Source of the DNA: Phytohabitans maris
GTDB lineage: Bacteria > Actinomycetota > Actinomycetes > Mycobacteriales > Micromonosporaceae
DNA: 64,000 bases
Direction: 5' to 3'
NCBI RefSeq assembly: GCF_031085175.1
Contig: NZ_JAVHUY010000036.1
Span: forward strand, 1-64,000
Shown piece after piece: positions 42,892 to 50,220 of this stretch. Position 1 is the first letter of the stretch. Every line of letters starts with the position of its first letter. The translations under genes and the position numbers were made by a program. Below the pieces are notes generated by a model that searched no databases, was not told where the DNA came from, and worked only from the letters and a program-made list of their open reading frames with translations.

Positions 42892-43227
42892 ATGACATAC
42901 GACTTCGACCTCCGGGTGGAGATGCCGAGTGGGGGCACCGCACGGGTGGTGGTCAGCGGCGAGATCGACATGGCTGTCGCAGAGGCGCTTTCGGCGAGTG
43001 TGCTTGGCGTTCTCCGCGCCGACGGGGTCCGGCTTGTCGAGGTGGAGCTGTCCGCGGTGGGGTTCATCGACGCCTGCGGCGTGGGTGCCCTGGTCGCCGC
43101 GCGCAACGACGCGCGGGGACAGGGCAAGACCCTGGTGGTACGCGGCGCCCGCGGCCTGCCCCGGCGCGTCCTGGAAATGACCGGCGTCTTCGGCGTACTG
43201 GTCGGAAAGCCGGTCGGAGCCAGGTGA
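42892..43227 (+). CDS. STAS-domain anti-anti-sigma-like protein lacking the phospho-serine
   Basis: A 111-residue STAS protein. The usual DSSG phospho-site reads DACGVGALV, so neither serine is present and partner switching by phosphorylation is unlikely; constitutive binding to a HATPase is possible. The ATG at 42892 has GGAGGG nearby. It is joined to the next gene by a TGATG overlap. Confidence 0.85.
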   Translation: MTYDFDLRVEMPSGGTARVVVSGEIDMAVAEALSASVLGVLRADGVRLVEVELSAVGFIDACGVGALVAARNDARGQGKTLVVRGARGLPRRVLEMTGVFGVLVGKPVGAR

Positions 43228-43973
43228 TGCTCCAGCGCCTGCGGTGCACGACCGCCCACGAGCCGCCGCTCGCGGTGCTCCGCGCCGACGGCGCGCTCAC
43301 CCTCCGCACCGCCGCCCAGCTCCGCGCCGCACTGCTCAAATGCCTTGCCGAGCAACCGATCGCGATCCTCGTCGACGCGGCCGGGCTCACCGTCGGCGAA
43401 GACCTGAGCCTCACCGCGTTCATGGCGGCGGCCCGGCACGCGGCCGCCTGGCCGGCGGTGCCGCTGCTGGTCTGCGCGCCCCCGCGCGACATGCGGGCGG
43501 CGCTGCGCCGGCTCGGCGCCGACCACCATCTGCGGCTCTGCACGGATCTCGACCACGGCCGCGCCGTCGCCACCCGCCGCGAGCCGCCCGCCCAGGTGCG
43601 CGACGAGTTTCCGGCCGCCGCCGCATCGGTACGGGCGGCCCGCTCCCTCGTCTCCGGCCTCTGCGAGCGCTGGCGGCTGCCGGTGGTCGAGCCGGCCCGC
43701 CTGGTCACCACCGAGCTTGTCGACCACGCGGTCCGCCACGCCGGTACCCCGATCGAGCTGACCGTCACGCACGGCCGGCGCCACCTTCACCTCGCCGTAC
43801 GCGACTTCCGCCAGCGGCGCTCGCGGCTCCTGGGTCCAGAGGGGACAGCCGCGCCTGGTGGCCGCCGTCCACCGCTGATCGAGGCGGTCTCGGCAAGTTG
43901 GGGTTGCACTCTCTTGCCCGACGGTAAGGTCACGTGGGCAAGCCTTCATTTAACGGCACGTTCGCGTATCTGA
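43227..43973 (+). CDS. STAS-HATPase fusion with degenerate ATP site
   Basis: A 248-residue paralogue of the protein at 41940-42683. The STAS half matches it closely (ALLKCLAEQPIAILVDAAGL). In the HATPase half, the N-box reads TELVDHAVRHAG where the Asn that binds Mg2+ is replaced by His, and the GxGL loop is altered to GGRRPPLIEAV. A working kinase is therefore doubtful; it may act as a scaffold or inhibitor in competition with the intact paralogue. It ends 102 bp before the sigma-factor gene. Confidence 0.78.
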   Translation: MLQRLRCTTAHEPPLAVLRADGALTLRTAAQLRAALLKCLAEQPIAILVDAAGLTVGEDLSLTAFMAAARHAAAWPAVPLLVCAPPRDMRAALRRLGADHHLRLCTDLDHGRAVATRREPPAQVRDEFPAAAASVRAARSLVSGLCERWRLPVVEPARLVTTELVDHAVRHAGTPIELTVTHGRRHLHLAVRDFRQRRSRLLGPEGTAAPGGRRPPLIEAVSASWGCTLLPDGKVTWASLHLTARSRI

Positions 43974-44075
43974 TCCGGTGGGATATTCCGCCAGCCGACT
44001 GGGTAGGAATCGCGAGTCCGCCCGCGCCCGTTCGGGGCCGTGCCATCCCAGGCTTCTGTCGTAAGGAGGCGGTGA

Positions 44076-45185
44076 ATGCACTCGGAACAGGACACTGCCC
44101 AGCTGAACCTCGACGAGGAAGCGGCGCGGTACGGGGAACGCGCCGCGCGTGAACCGTCCGCTCGGGCGGAGTTCGTGGAGCTGTGCCTGCCGCTTGCCCA
44201 TCGGCTCGCCCATCGCTACCGCGGAAGGGGTGAGCCGTTCGCGGACCTGGAGCAGGTGGCCCGTCTCGGGCTGGTCAAGGCGGTCGACCGGTACGACGCC
44301 GAACGTGGCTCGTTCACCGCGTTCGCGGTCATCACGATCCTTGGTGAGCTGCGCAAACACTTCCGCGACCGCACCTGGGGCGTACGCGCGCCACGGCGGC
44401 TGCAGGACCTCGTCGTGCAGATCCGGCACGCCGGTTCGGACCTGACCAACACGCTCTCCCGGGCGCCGAGCACCACCGAGCTCGCCGATCGCCTGCACAC
44501 CACCACCGACGAGGTGGACAAGGCGATGCTCTCCGCCGCCGGCTACACGCTGCTGTCACTGAACGCGCCGGTCACCAGCCCCGGCTCCGGCGGCGGTACC
44601 GCCGAGCGGGGCGACCTGATCGGCGAGGTCGACGGTGACCTGGCCGCGATCGACGACCGGCTCACCATCCAGTCCCTGCTGGACCGGCTCCCCGAACGCG
44701 AGCGGCGGATCCTGATCCTTCGCTTCTACGGCAACCTCACGCAGGTCGAGATCGCGCAGCGGTGCGGCATCTCCCAGATGCACGTCTCCCGGCTGCTCTC
44801 CAAGACGCTGGCCTGGCTGCGCCACGCCATGCTCAGCGACACCCCGCCACACTGGGGCGAGGTCGACGAGGCGAGCCTGGAAGCACCGCGGCTGCGGGTC
44901 ACCACCACGCCGGCCGGCGGCGGCACGCTGACCGTCGCGATCGGCGGCGAGGTCGACCGGGACAGCGCCGACGAGCTGCGCCAGGCCATCCTCAACGGCC
45001 TGGCCCGCCGGCCACACACCCTGCACCTCGACCTGTCCGCGGTCCCGTTCATCGACGCGGCCGGGATCGCCGCGCTGATCTCCGGGTACCAGGAGTCCCG
45101 GCGGGCCGCGGTCGAGTTTCGCCTGCGCGGCACCCAGCCGCACGTCCGGCGGGTCCTCGCGGTCGCGCGGCTGCCCTATATGTAG
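44076..45185 (+). CDS. SigB/SigF/SigG-type sigma factor fused to a C-terminal STAS domain
   Basis: A 369-residue protein. Residues about 1-265 are an alternative sigma factor: region 2 has FADLEQVARLGLVKAVDRYD, region 3 GVRAPRRLQDL, and region 4 RLPERERRILILRFYGNLTQ then CGISQMHVSRLL. Residues about 272-366 form a STAS domain (GEVDRDSADELRQAILNGLA, VPFIDAAGIAALI) that lacks the phosphorylatable Ser (reads DAAG). A sigma factor carrying its own antagonist-like domain is unusual. A clear ribosome site (aaggaggcgg) precedes the ATG. The adjacent STAS-ATPase proteins should be its regulators. Confidence 0.88.
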   Translation: MHSEQDTAQLNLDEEAARYGERAAREPSARAEFVELCLPLAHRLAHRYRGRGEPFADLEQVARLGLVKAVDRYDAERGSFTAFAVITILGELRKHFRDRTWGVRAPRRLQDLVVQIRHAGSDLTNTLSRAPSTTELADRLHTTTDEVDKAMLSAAGYTLLSLNAPVTSPGSGGGTAERGDLIGEVDGDLAAIDDRLTIQSLLDRLPERERRILILRFYGNLTQVEIAQRCGISQMHVSRLLSKTLAWLRHAMLSDTPPHWGEVDEASLEAPRLRVTTTPAGGGTLTVAIGGEVDRDSADELRQAILNGLARRPHTLHLDLSAVPFIDAAGIAALISGYQESRRAAVEFRLRGTQPHVRRVLAVARLPYM

Positions 45186-45229
45186 GAGCGAGTTCGGACC
45201 TCTCGGAGCCGTCCGGCGAGGAAGGCGCG

Positions 45230-45512
45230 CTTTGGGGGCGCGCGTGATCCGCACGGCCATCGTCGCCTCCTGCACCGGGTACGCCCCTGCCACCTCTGCC
45301 ATGGACAGGCCGCACACCAGCCGCAGGGTCAACGCGATCTGCGCGTCCCGCCCGATCGCGGGGTGGCAGCAGGTGAAGATCAGCCGCAACCGGTCGTCGT
45401 CGAGCCCGTCCTCCGGCCCGGGCCCCGGCTCGTCGGCGACGAGCCGGGGCATCGCCCGCCGGACGGTCGACTCGCGCCGCAGCACGTCCCGCGCCCGGTG
45501 GTGACGCAGGTG
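45230..45512 (-). pseudogene. Fragment of an ECF42-like sigma factor
   Basis: Read leftward, the region encodes ARDVLRRESTVRRAMPRLVA, then DDRLRLIFTCCHPAIGRDAQ and LTLRLVCGLSMAEVAGAYPV, which match the middle of ECF42/SigJ-like sigma factors. The first helix of region 2 and the large C-terminal domain are missing and flanking frames are unrelated, so this is a decayed remnant left beside the sigma-STAS gene. Confidence 0.7.
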
Positions 45513-45683
45513 GTCGCCATCGGCGCGAGCTCCAGCTCGTGCCCCCGAGTATCCGCGACCCGCCCAGATCGACAATCGGTCCCAGGCAAAGCCACCGACG
45601 GGCGACCACGGGCCGGCGGGGTCTCGCGTATTGGGGACTTTCGCCTCTGCACGGCCGGCGCGCACCCGCGACAAGATCGAGTT

Positions 45684-45857
45684 GTGAGTGATCGTCTCGT
45701 ACGCAAGCCGGATCCCCGCTGCCCCGTGCGGCCGGGCGAGCCGTGCCTGCTGTGCCAGCCGGGCGCGACCGGGCCGCAGGACTGCGGGCTGGTGTACCTG
45801 GTGATGAGCGATCCCGAGCTGCGCGAGGCCGTACGAGCGGCGGGCGCGCGACGCTGA
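45684..45857 (+). CDS. Small Cys-rich protein (DUF6767-like)
   Basis: A 57-residue protein with PRCPVRPGEPCLLCQPGATG and DCGLVYLVMSDPELREAV; four cysteines could bind a metal. Similar proteins of unknown function occur in Micromonosporaceae. GTG at 45684 follows caagat by 6 nt, again a leaderless pattern. It is 27 bp upstream of the universal stress gene. Confidence 0.65.
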   Translation: MSDRLVRKPDPRCPVRPGEPCLLCQPGATGPQDCGLVYLVMSDPELREAVRAAGARR

Positions 45858-45884
45858 GATGTCGCGGAAGGAGGCGAGCCGGCG

Positions 45885-46319
45885 ATGGCAGACATCGACC
45901 TGGTCGGCCGGATCGTGGTGGGAATCGACGGATCGGAGGCGTCGAAGGACGCGCTACGGTGGGCCGTGCGGCAGGCGAAGCTGACCGGTGCGCCGATCGA
46001 AGCCGTGATGGCGTGGGAGTTTCCCGCCTACTACGGGTGGGCCCCGGCCGATGACTTCGACCTGGCTGAGGTGAGCCGCGACGCGCTACGCGCGGCCGTC
46101 GACGACGCGCTGGGCGTGGAGCGAACGGCGCAGGTGCGGCAGGTGGTGGCGGAAGGAAACCCGGCCCGCGTGCTCATCGACGCGGCCAAGGACGCGAGCC
46201 TGCTGGTCGTGGGGAGTCGGGGCCACGGTGGGTTTGCCGGCGCGCTGCTCGGCTCGGTGAGCCAACACTGCGCACAGCACGCCCCCTGCCCCGTCGTGGT
46301 GGTGCGACACACCGCCTGA
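45885..46319 (+). CDS. Universal stress protein (UspA family)
   Basis: A 144-residue single-domain USP. The ATP-binding motif is VVGSRGHGGFAGALLGSVS, and the N-terminal strand VVGIDGSEASKDALRWA is typical. It likely binds ATP and acts in starvation or hypoxia. GGAGG precedes the ATG at 45885. Confidence 0.93.
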   Translation: MADIDLVGRIVVGIDGSEASKDALRWAVRQAKLTGAPIEAVMAWEFPAYYGWAPADDFDLAEVSRDALRAAVDDALGVERTAQVRQVVAEGNPARVLIDAAKDASLLVVGSRGHGGFAGALLGSVSQHCAQHAPCPVVVVRHTA

Positions 46320-46346
46320 CGGCGTGCGACACGCCGTCCAGGACGC

Positions 46347-46375
46347 CCGGGCCGGCCCTTGACGGGCCAGCCCGG
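46347..46375. terminator. Hairpin between convergent stress and TM2 genes
   Basis: ccgggc-c-ggccc (46347-46358) mirrors gggcc-a-gcccgg (46364-46375) with one bulge pair; a smaller hairpin ggcgtg/cacgcc (46321-46335) precedes it. It can end transcripts from both sides. Confidence 0.65.
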
Positions 46376-46391
46376 ACCGGCACGATCCGCG

Positions 46392-46622
46392 TCAGCGGGC
46401 CAGGGCCTGACCCCGCTTGTCGTCGAACTTGCCAACGATGATCATGATGAGGTCGATCAGGACCCAGATGCCGAGCCCACCGAACGTCACGATCTGCAGG
46501 ATGGCGGTGCCAACCTTGCCGACGTAGAAGCGGTGCGCCCCGAGCATGCCCAGGAAGAAGCAGAGCACGAGGGCAACCACCCAGGACTTCTGCGCGGTCA
46601 CGGCTGTCGTCGCGGTGCTCAC
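46392..46622 (-). CDS. TM2-domain membrane protein
   Basis: A 76-residue protein with two membrane helices (VVALVLCFFLGMLGAHRFYV and ILQIVTFGGLGIWVLIDLIM) joined by the short loop GKVG, the TM2 signature GAHRFYxGK and a polar DRY-like turn. Function unknown. GTG at 46622 is preceded by AAAGGGA. Confidence 0.88.
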   Translation of the reverse strand: MSTATTAVTAQKSWVVALVLCFFLGMLGAHRFYVGKVGTAILQIVTFGGLGIWVLIDLIMIIVGKFDDKRGQALAR

Positions 46623-46959
46623 AGGTTTCCCTTTCGATCGATTGTCACGACTGATCCACTGTCGAGACAGGCTTCTGTGGCAGAACCATCTGCCGCCGGT
46701 TGCCGAGGGCACGGCCACCAGATAGAGCATTGGCGGCCCGGCGGTCGGAATGGTAACCACAACCGCCGCGACCTTGCTGCCCCGTCCAGCGCCCGGATCA
46801 GGCTCCTCGGCCGCTCACGGGGTCCGATGTGGATACGCCATTTCCCGCCTGCTCGGCAGGGAGCGCCGAGCAGGCGGGACGGCGGTGCGCGTACCAGATG
46901 ATGCGCGGAGATGGAGCCCGACGGCGGTGGCCTTTTCGACGCTGCCGGGCCTCGCGGGG
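46623..46959. other. Intergenic region with a strong terminator
   Basis: No gene is seen in these 337 bp. The only clear structure is the 14-bp hairpin at 46844-46878, about 80 bases past the leftward stop of the GT-C-like gene. The left part should hold the promoter of the TM2 gene. Confidence 0.6.
46844..46878 (-). terminator. 14-bp perfect hairpin after the GT-C-like gene
   Basis: cccgcctgctcggc (46844-46857) pairs perfectly with gccgagcaggcggg (46865-46878) around a 7-nt loop; on the minus strand it is followed by a short GAAAT. Confidence 0.8.
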
Positions 46960-48792
46960 TCAGTTGAGCCGGTAGAGGATGTTGCCGTCGATCTCCTCGC
47001 GGACGATGCCGAGCCCGTCGACGGGGCGGTCGGGGACCGCCTCCCAGGGGGTGCCGGGCACCCAGCTCCGGACGACCAGGACCGATCGGAAGCCCATCTG
47101 GCGCAGGTAGGCGACGCTCGACGCGTCCGGAAACGCGGTGCTGACCGACCGGATCTGCTCCTGCGTGGTGGGCACCCAGGTGACGATGCCGTTGGGGATC
47201 CGCGGGAAGCCATTGGTCGACCACAGCATGACCGGCATTTCCAGCACGCCCTCGCTGGGCAGCACGAGGATCGGCTCCGGGGCGCCGCGCATCGCGGACG
47301 GGTAGGGCGGGACCTCGGGGTGCGGCGTTCGGTTGATCCCCTCCACCAGCACCAGGGCGAGCGGCAGCAGCAGGGCGGCGCGGACGGCCAGCTGCCGCAC
47401 GCTCCGGAGGCCCCCCGCGGGCTTTCCGCTCTCCTCCTCGGCTTCGTCGCCACCGTCGGCCTTGTCGCTCTGCCTGGCCTCGTCGCTCTCGTCGCTCGCC
47501 GCGGGCTTTTCGCTCGCCTCCGGCCTCGATGCCGGCCGGAGGACCGCCGCGACGATCGCGCTGACCGCTCCGGCGGCCAGGATGGCGAGGAGCAGGCTGA
47601 TCCAGACCATCAACCGGCCGGGCGTGCGCAGCGCGTCCCACCCGGGCAGCACCTTGGAGAGCGTCAGGTAGCCGGGATCGCCGTCGCGGCCCAGCGTGGA
47701 GCCGAGCGACAGCAACGCCGTGACGACCACGCCCAGCGCGAGCAGCACCCGGTGCCGGAGCCGGAACACCGAGAAGAACAGGCCCATCCCGGCCAGTACG
47801 ATCACCGCCAGGCCGGGCATCAGCGCCATCTCCGGCGGCCAGGAGAGCTGCTCGCGGGCGACCGCGTGCCGGTCGCCCCACAGCCACGACTCGGTCGGCG
47901 CGATGAACAGGCCCTGCCACGGCGGCGAGAACATGCGGGTCCAGTCCAGCGACCGCCCGGCCTGCGGGTTGAGGTCGACCACCTGGAGGTAGGCGGTGCC
48001 CATGTAGAGGGTGGCGGCGCCGAAGAACGCGCCGCCGACCAGGTCGGCCACCAGCAGCCGGCGCCCGAACCCGGGCCGCTCGCGCCGCCGCCACCAGGAC
48101 CAGGCGAAGAATGCTGCGGCGGCGAGGCAGACGATCAGCACCACGTACACGAAGACCAGGCCGGTGGCGAGACCGAGCGTGATCTGCCAGGCGGCGACCA
48201 GCCAGCCGGCCAGCGCCCAGCCCGGTCTGTGCCGCTCGGGTCTATGGCCGTGCCGCAGCGACCACCCGTGGCCGCGGGCGATCATGGCCAGGCTGAGCGC
48301 GATGCCGCCGGTGGAGATGACGTTCATGTGGCCGGCATGGGCCAGCCGCCACGGCGCGTACGCCCACGCCACGCCGGCCACGGCCGCGCCGATCGGGTGC
48401 GCACCCAGCTGGCGGGTCAGGGCGTACGCACCGATGAAGGCGAGGGCGTGCAGCAGCACGTACAGCAGGTTGTAGCGCAACACCGCGGCGTCCATGCCCG
48501 AACCGATCATGCCGAACGGGGCGTAGCCGAGCAGGGTGTCGGTGAAGGCGAGGGAGTTGGGGCTGGGGTAGAAGGTGTTGGAGTCCCAGATGCCCAGCGG
48601 GTCGGTACGCAGCGCGTGCCCACCCCAGGCCACCTGCCAGGCGAAGACGGTGGGGTCGCCGATGTCGCCGGGAACGGTGTGCTTGGGGTCGCGCATCGTC
48701 GGCCAGGTGAGCACCATCGCCAGCAGCAGGCCGCCGAGGATCGCCAGGGTCCACTCGTGGCGCAGCCATCGCCAGCTCATCCCGGTGCGCAC
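46960..48792 (-). CDS. Polytopic GT-C-like membrane protein
   Basis: A 610-residue protein with about 11-12 membrane helices. The first external loop contains PGDIGDPTVFAWQVAWGGHA, where the Asp could be the GT-C catalytic residue, and DSNTFYPSPNSLAFTDTLLG resembles YfhO-like membrane proteins. A soluble C-terminal domain (about 490-610) follows. A low-complexity Glu/Lys/Ser/Asp segment (about 440-480) interrupts the last membrane block. Likely an envelope glycosyltransferase or a related lipid-sugar enzyme; substrate unknown. GTG at 48792 is preceded by GGGGAGAG. Confidence 0.65.
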   Translation of the reverse strand: MRTGMSWRWLRHEWTLAILGGLLLAMVLTWPTMRDPKHTVPGDIGDPTVFAWQVAWGGHALRTDPLGIWDSNTFYPSPNSLAFTDTLLGYAPFGMIGSGMDAAVLRYNLLYVLLHALAFIGAYALTRQLGAHPIGAAVAGVAWAYAPWRLAHAGHMNVISTGGIALSLAMIARGHGWSLRHGHRPERHRPGWALAGWLVAAWQITLGLATGLVFVYVVLIVCLAAAAFFAWSWWRRRERPGFGRRLLVADLVGGAFFGAATLYMGTAYLQVVDLNPQAGRSLDWTRMFSPPWQGLFIAPTESWLWGDRHAVAREQLSWPPEMALMPGLAVIVLAGMGLFFSVFRLRHRVLLALGVVVTALLSLGSTLGRDGDPGYLTLSKVLPGWDALRTPGRLMVWISLLLAILAAGAVSAIVAAVLRPASRPEASEKPAASDESDEARQSDKADGGDEAEEESGKPAGGLRSVRQLAVRAALLLPLALVLVEGINRTPHPEVPPYPSAMRGAPEPILVLPSEGVLEMPVMLWSTNGFPRIPNGIVTWVPTTQEQIRSVSTAFPDASSVAYLRQMGFRSVLVVRSWVPGTPWEAVPDRPVDGLGIVREEIDGNILYRLN

Positions 48793-49046
48793 GGCACTCT
48801 CCCCGGCTGAGTCGCCCGTTGCCCGCCGGCGCAGGGGGTGCCACTTGCTCGGATCCTTCGAGGGCAACTTCGTCTGGAGAATCAGTTGTTGCTCCCGTCC
48901 GGAAACGCCATCACGAGCAGCGCACAGCACCGACACACCGATCCGAACGGCCGTGGGCCATCTGGTCGGTCACCCGCAGCTACAGTGCGGATCCAGAGGC
49001 TACCATGAATGTGCCTGGGATGGCTGGATGTGGCGTCTGGCCTGGT

Positions 49047-49375
49047 GACGCCGGGTGCGGGCGTTTGTCGGGGGTTTGCCGCCGCCTCCTCGCGGTGCCA
49101 CCGCGTCGTCGGGCCGCATCCCCTTCGTCGGTCGGGGGGTGCCGCTTCGTCCGTCGGGGGTGCCGCTGCTTTGTCGGGGTGTTGGGGCCGTCGCCGGTCG
49201 CGCCTGCGCGCTTCGCGCGGCACGGGCGCGCTTCGCCTGGCACGGCGGGCCTGGTGCCGCGCGGGCGGGCCTGGCACGCGGCGTTGTCACGCCTGGTACG
49301 CGGGCCTAGCGCGGGGCGCGCCTCGCGCGGTACGGGCGCGCCTGGCGCGCGGCGGGCCTGGCGCGGGCGGGCCGG
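49047..49375. repeat. Adenine-depleted degenerate tandem-repeat tract
   Basis: By hand count the plus strand has about 9 A but over 50 T in roughly 330 bases. The first part repeats a unit near cgtcggtcgggggtgccgct two to three times. The second repeats motifs of gggcctggcgcg and cgcgcttcgcctggcacgg type with a period near 20. No protein is recognised in any frame. The strand asymmetry is unlike flanking DNA. Confidence 0.6.
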
Positions 49376-49433
49376 ATGGGTTTGGCTGGAAGCGGCTTTT
49401 GTCCGTCATGGGTGGCGGGCGCATACTCGGGCC

Positions 49434-49922
49434 ATGACCGGTACGCAGCAGCTAAGCCCCGCGTCCCGCATCGTGAGGCCGGTGGTCACCACCCGGCAGA
49501 CCCAGCGAATGATCCCCTTCCTGGGCGAGTGGTACCGCGTCTGGGTCTCCGGCCAGGACACCGCCGGCACCTTCGCCGTGCTGGACACCGAAGCCACCCG
49601 CGGCCACGGCAGCCCGATGCACCTGCACCGCAACGACTGCGAGGTGTTCCTCGTCCTCGAGGGCACGCTGCGGGTGGTCGTGGACGGCCAAGAGCACGAG
49701 GCCGGCGCCGGCAGCGCCGCGGTGCTGCCCGCGGGACGCCCGCACGGCTTCGTCGTCACCAGCGAGACCGCCCGCTACCTGACCGTGCACCACGGCCCCA
49801 CGTTCGAACAGTTCATAGCGGCCGCCTCCGGCGAGGACGACCAGGTTCCTGACGCGTCGCGGTTGGCGGAGATCGCCGCCGCGCACGGCATCGACATCGT
49901 CGGCCCGCCGCTCGTTCCCTGA
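49434..49922 (+). CDS. Cupin-domain protein
   Basis: A 162-residue protein with a single cupin barrel. The metal-binding motif GSPMHLHRNDCEVFLVLEGT gives two His, Asp/Glu and Glu ligands; the second motif has AGRPHGFVVTSE. It could be a dioxygenase, isomerase or small-molecule-binding protein; substrate unknown. The ATG at 49434 lies 6 nt after catact, a -10-like hexamer, so a leaderless mRNA is likely. Confidence 0.85.
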   Translation: MTGTQQLSPASRIVRPVVTTRQTQRMIPFLGEWYRVWVSGQDTAGTFAVLDTEATRGHGSPMHLHRNDCEVFLVLEGTLRVVVDGQEHEAGAGSAAVLPAGRPHGFVVTSETARYLTVHHGPTFEQFIAAASGEDDQVPDASRLAEIAAAHGIDIVGPPLVP

Positions 49923-49935
49923 CCCGGGTATGGAA

Positions 49936-49968
49936 AACGCCCTCCCAGATGATCTCTGGGAGGGCGTT
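49936..49968 (+). terminator. Strong hairpin after the cupin gene
   Basis: aacgccctcccaga (49936-49949) pairs perfectly with tctgggagggcgtt (49955-49968) across tgatc, 14 bases after the stop. Confidence 0.88.
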
Positions 49969-50165
49969 CCTCCTAAGGGATGTCTCGTAACTCGGTGGAT
50001 GGGTTGGTCGTGTTCACCTGCTTTCCGCCGCGTGGAAGCCACATCAACGCGGGCAAGCGGCCGGCGCCGGGTCCCCGGTGGTCGGCGAAGCGGCCAGCGA
50101 AACGTCGAGCAACAGTGCGGGTCGCCATCCGCCTGGGAAGCCCGGTCCGCACGCTGACGAAGACC
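49969..50165. other. Non-coding gap, possible insertion-sequence end
   Basis: The segment beginning gggatgtctcgtaact (49978-49993) looks like the terminus of actinobacterial IS elements, but no matching inverted end or transposase remains. A decayed IS end or chance resemblance are both possible. No gene is seen. Confidence 0.3.
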
Positions 50166-50220
50166 GTTGCTAAATCGCACAGAGCAGCTGATGCAAGACG
50201 GCATTCGTTACTGTACGAAG

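Noticed and set aside
44001-44006. gggtag as a SigB/F-type -10 of the sigma-STAS gene
   Set aside because: No GTTT-like -35 at the proper distance, so autoregulation cannot be claimed.
44556-45674. Long leftward frame covering the sigma-STAS 3' half
   Set aside because: Only 45230-45512 resembles a sigma factor; the rest is antisense to the STAS domain.
46750-48810. 686-codon frame opposite the GT-C-like gene
   Set aside because: Low-complexity, Gln/His/Arg-rich product; the opposite strand has clear membrane helices.
49047-49375. CRISPR array
   Set aside because: Repeats are degenerate, without constant spacers or length, and no cas genes are present.
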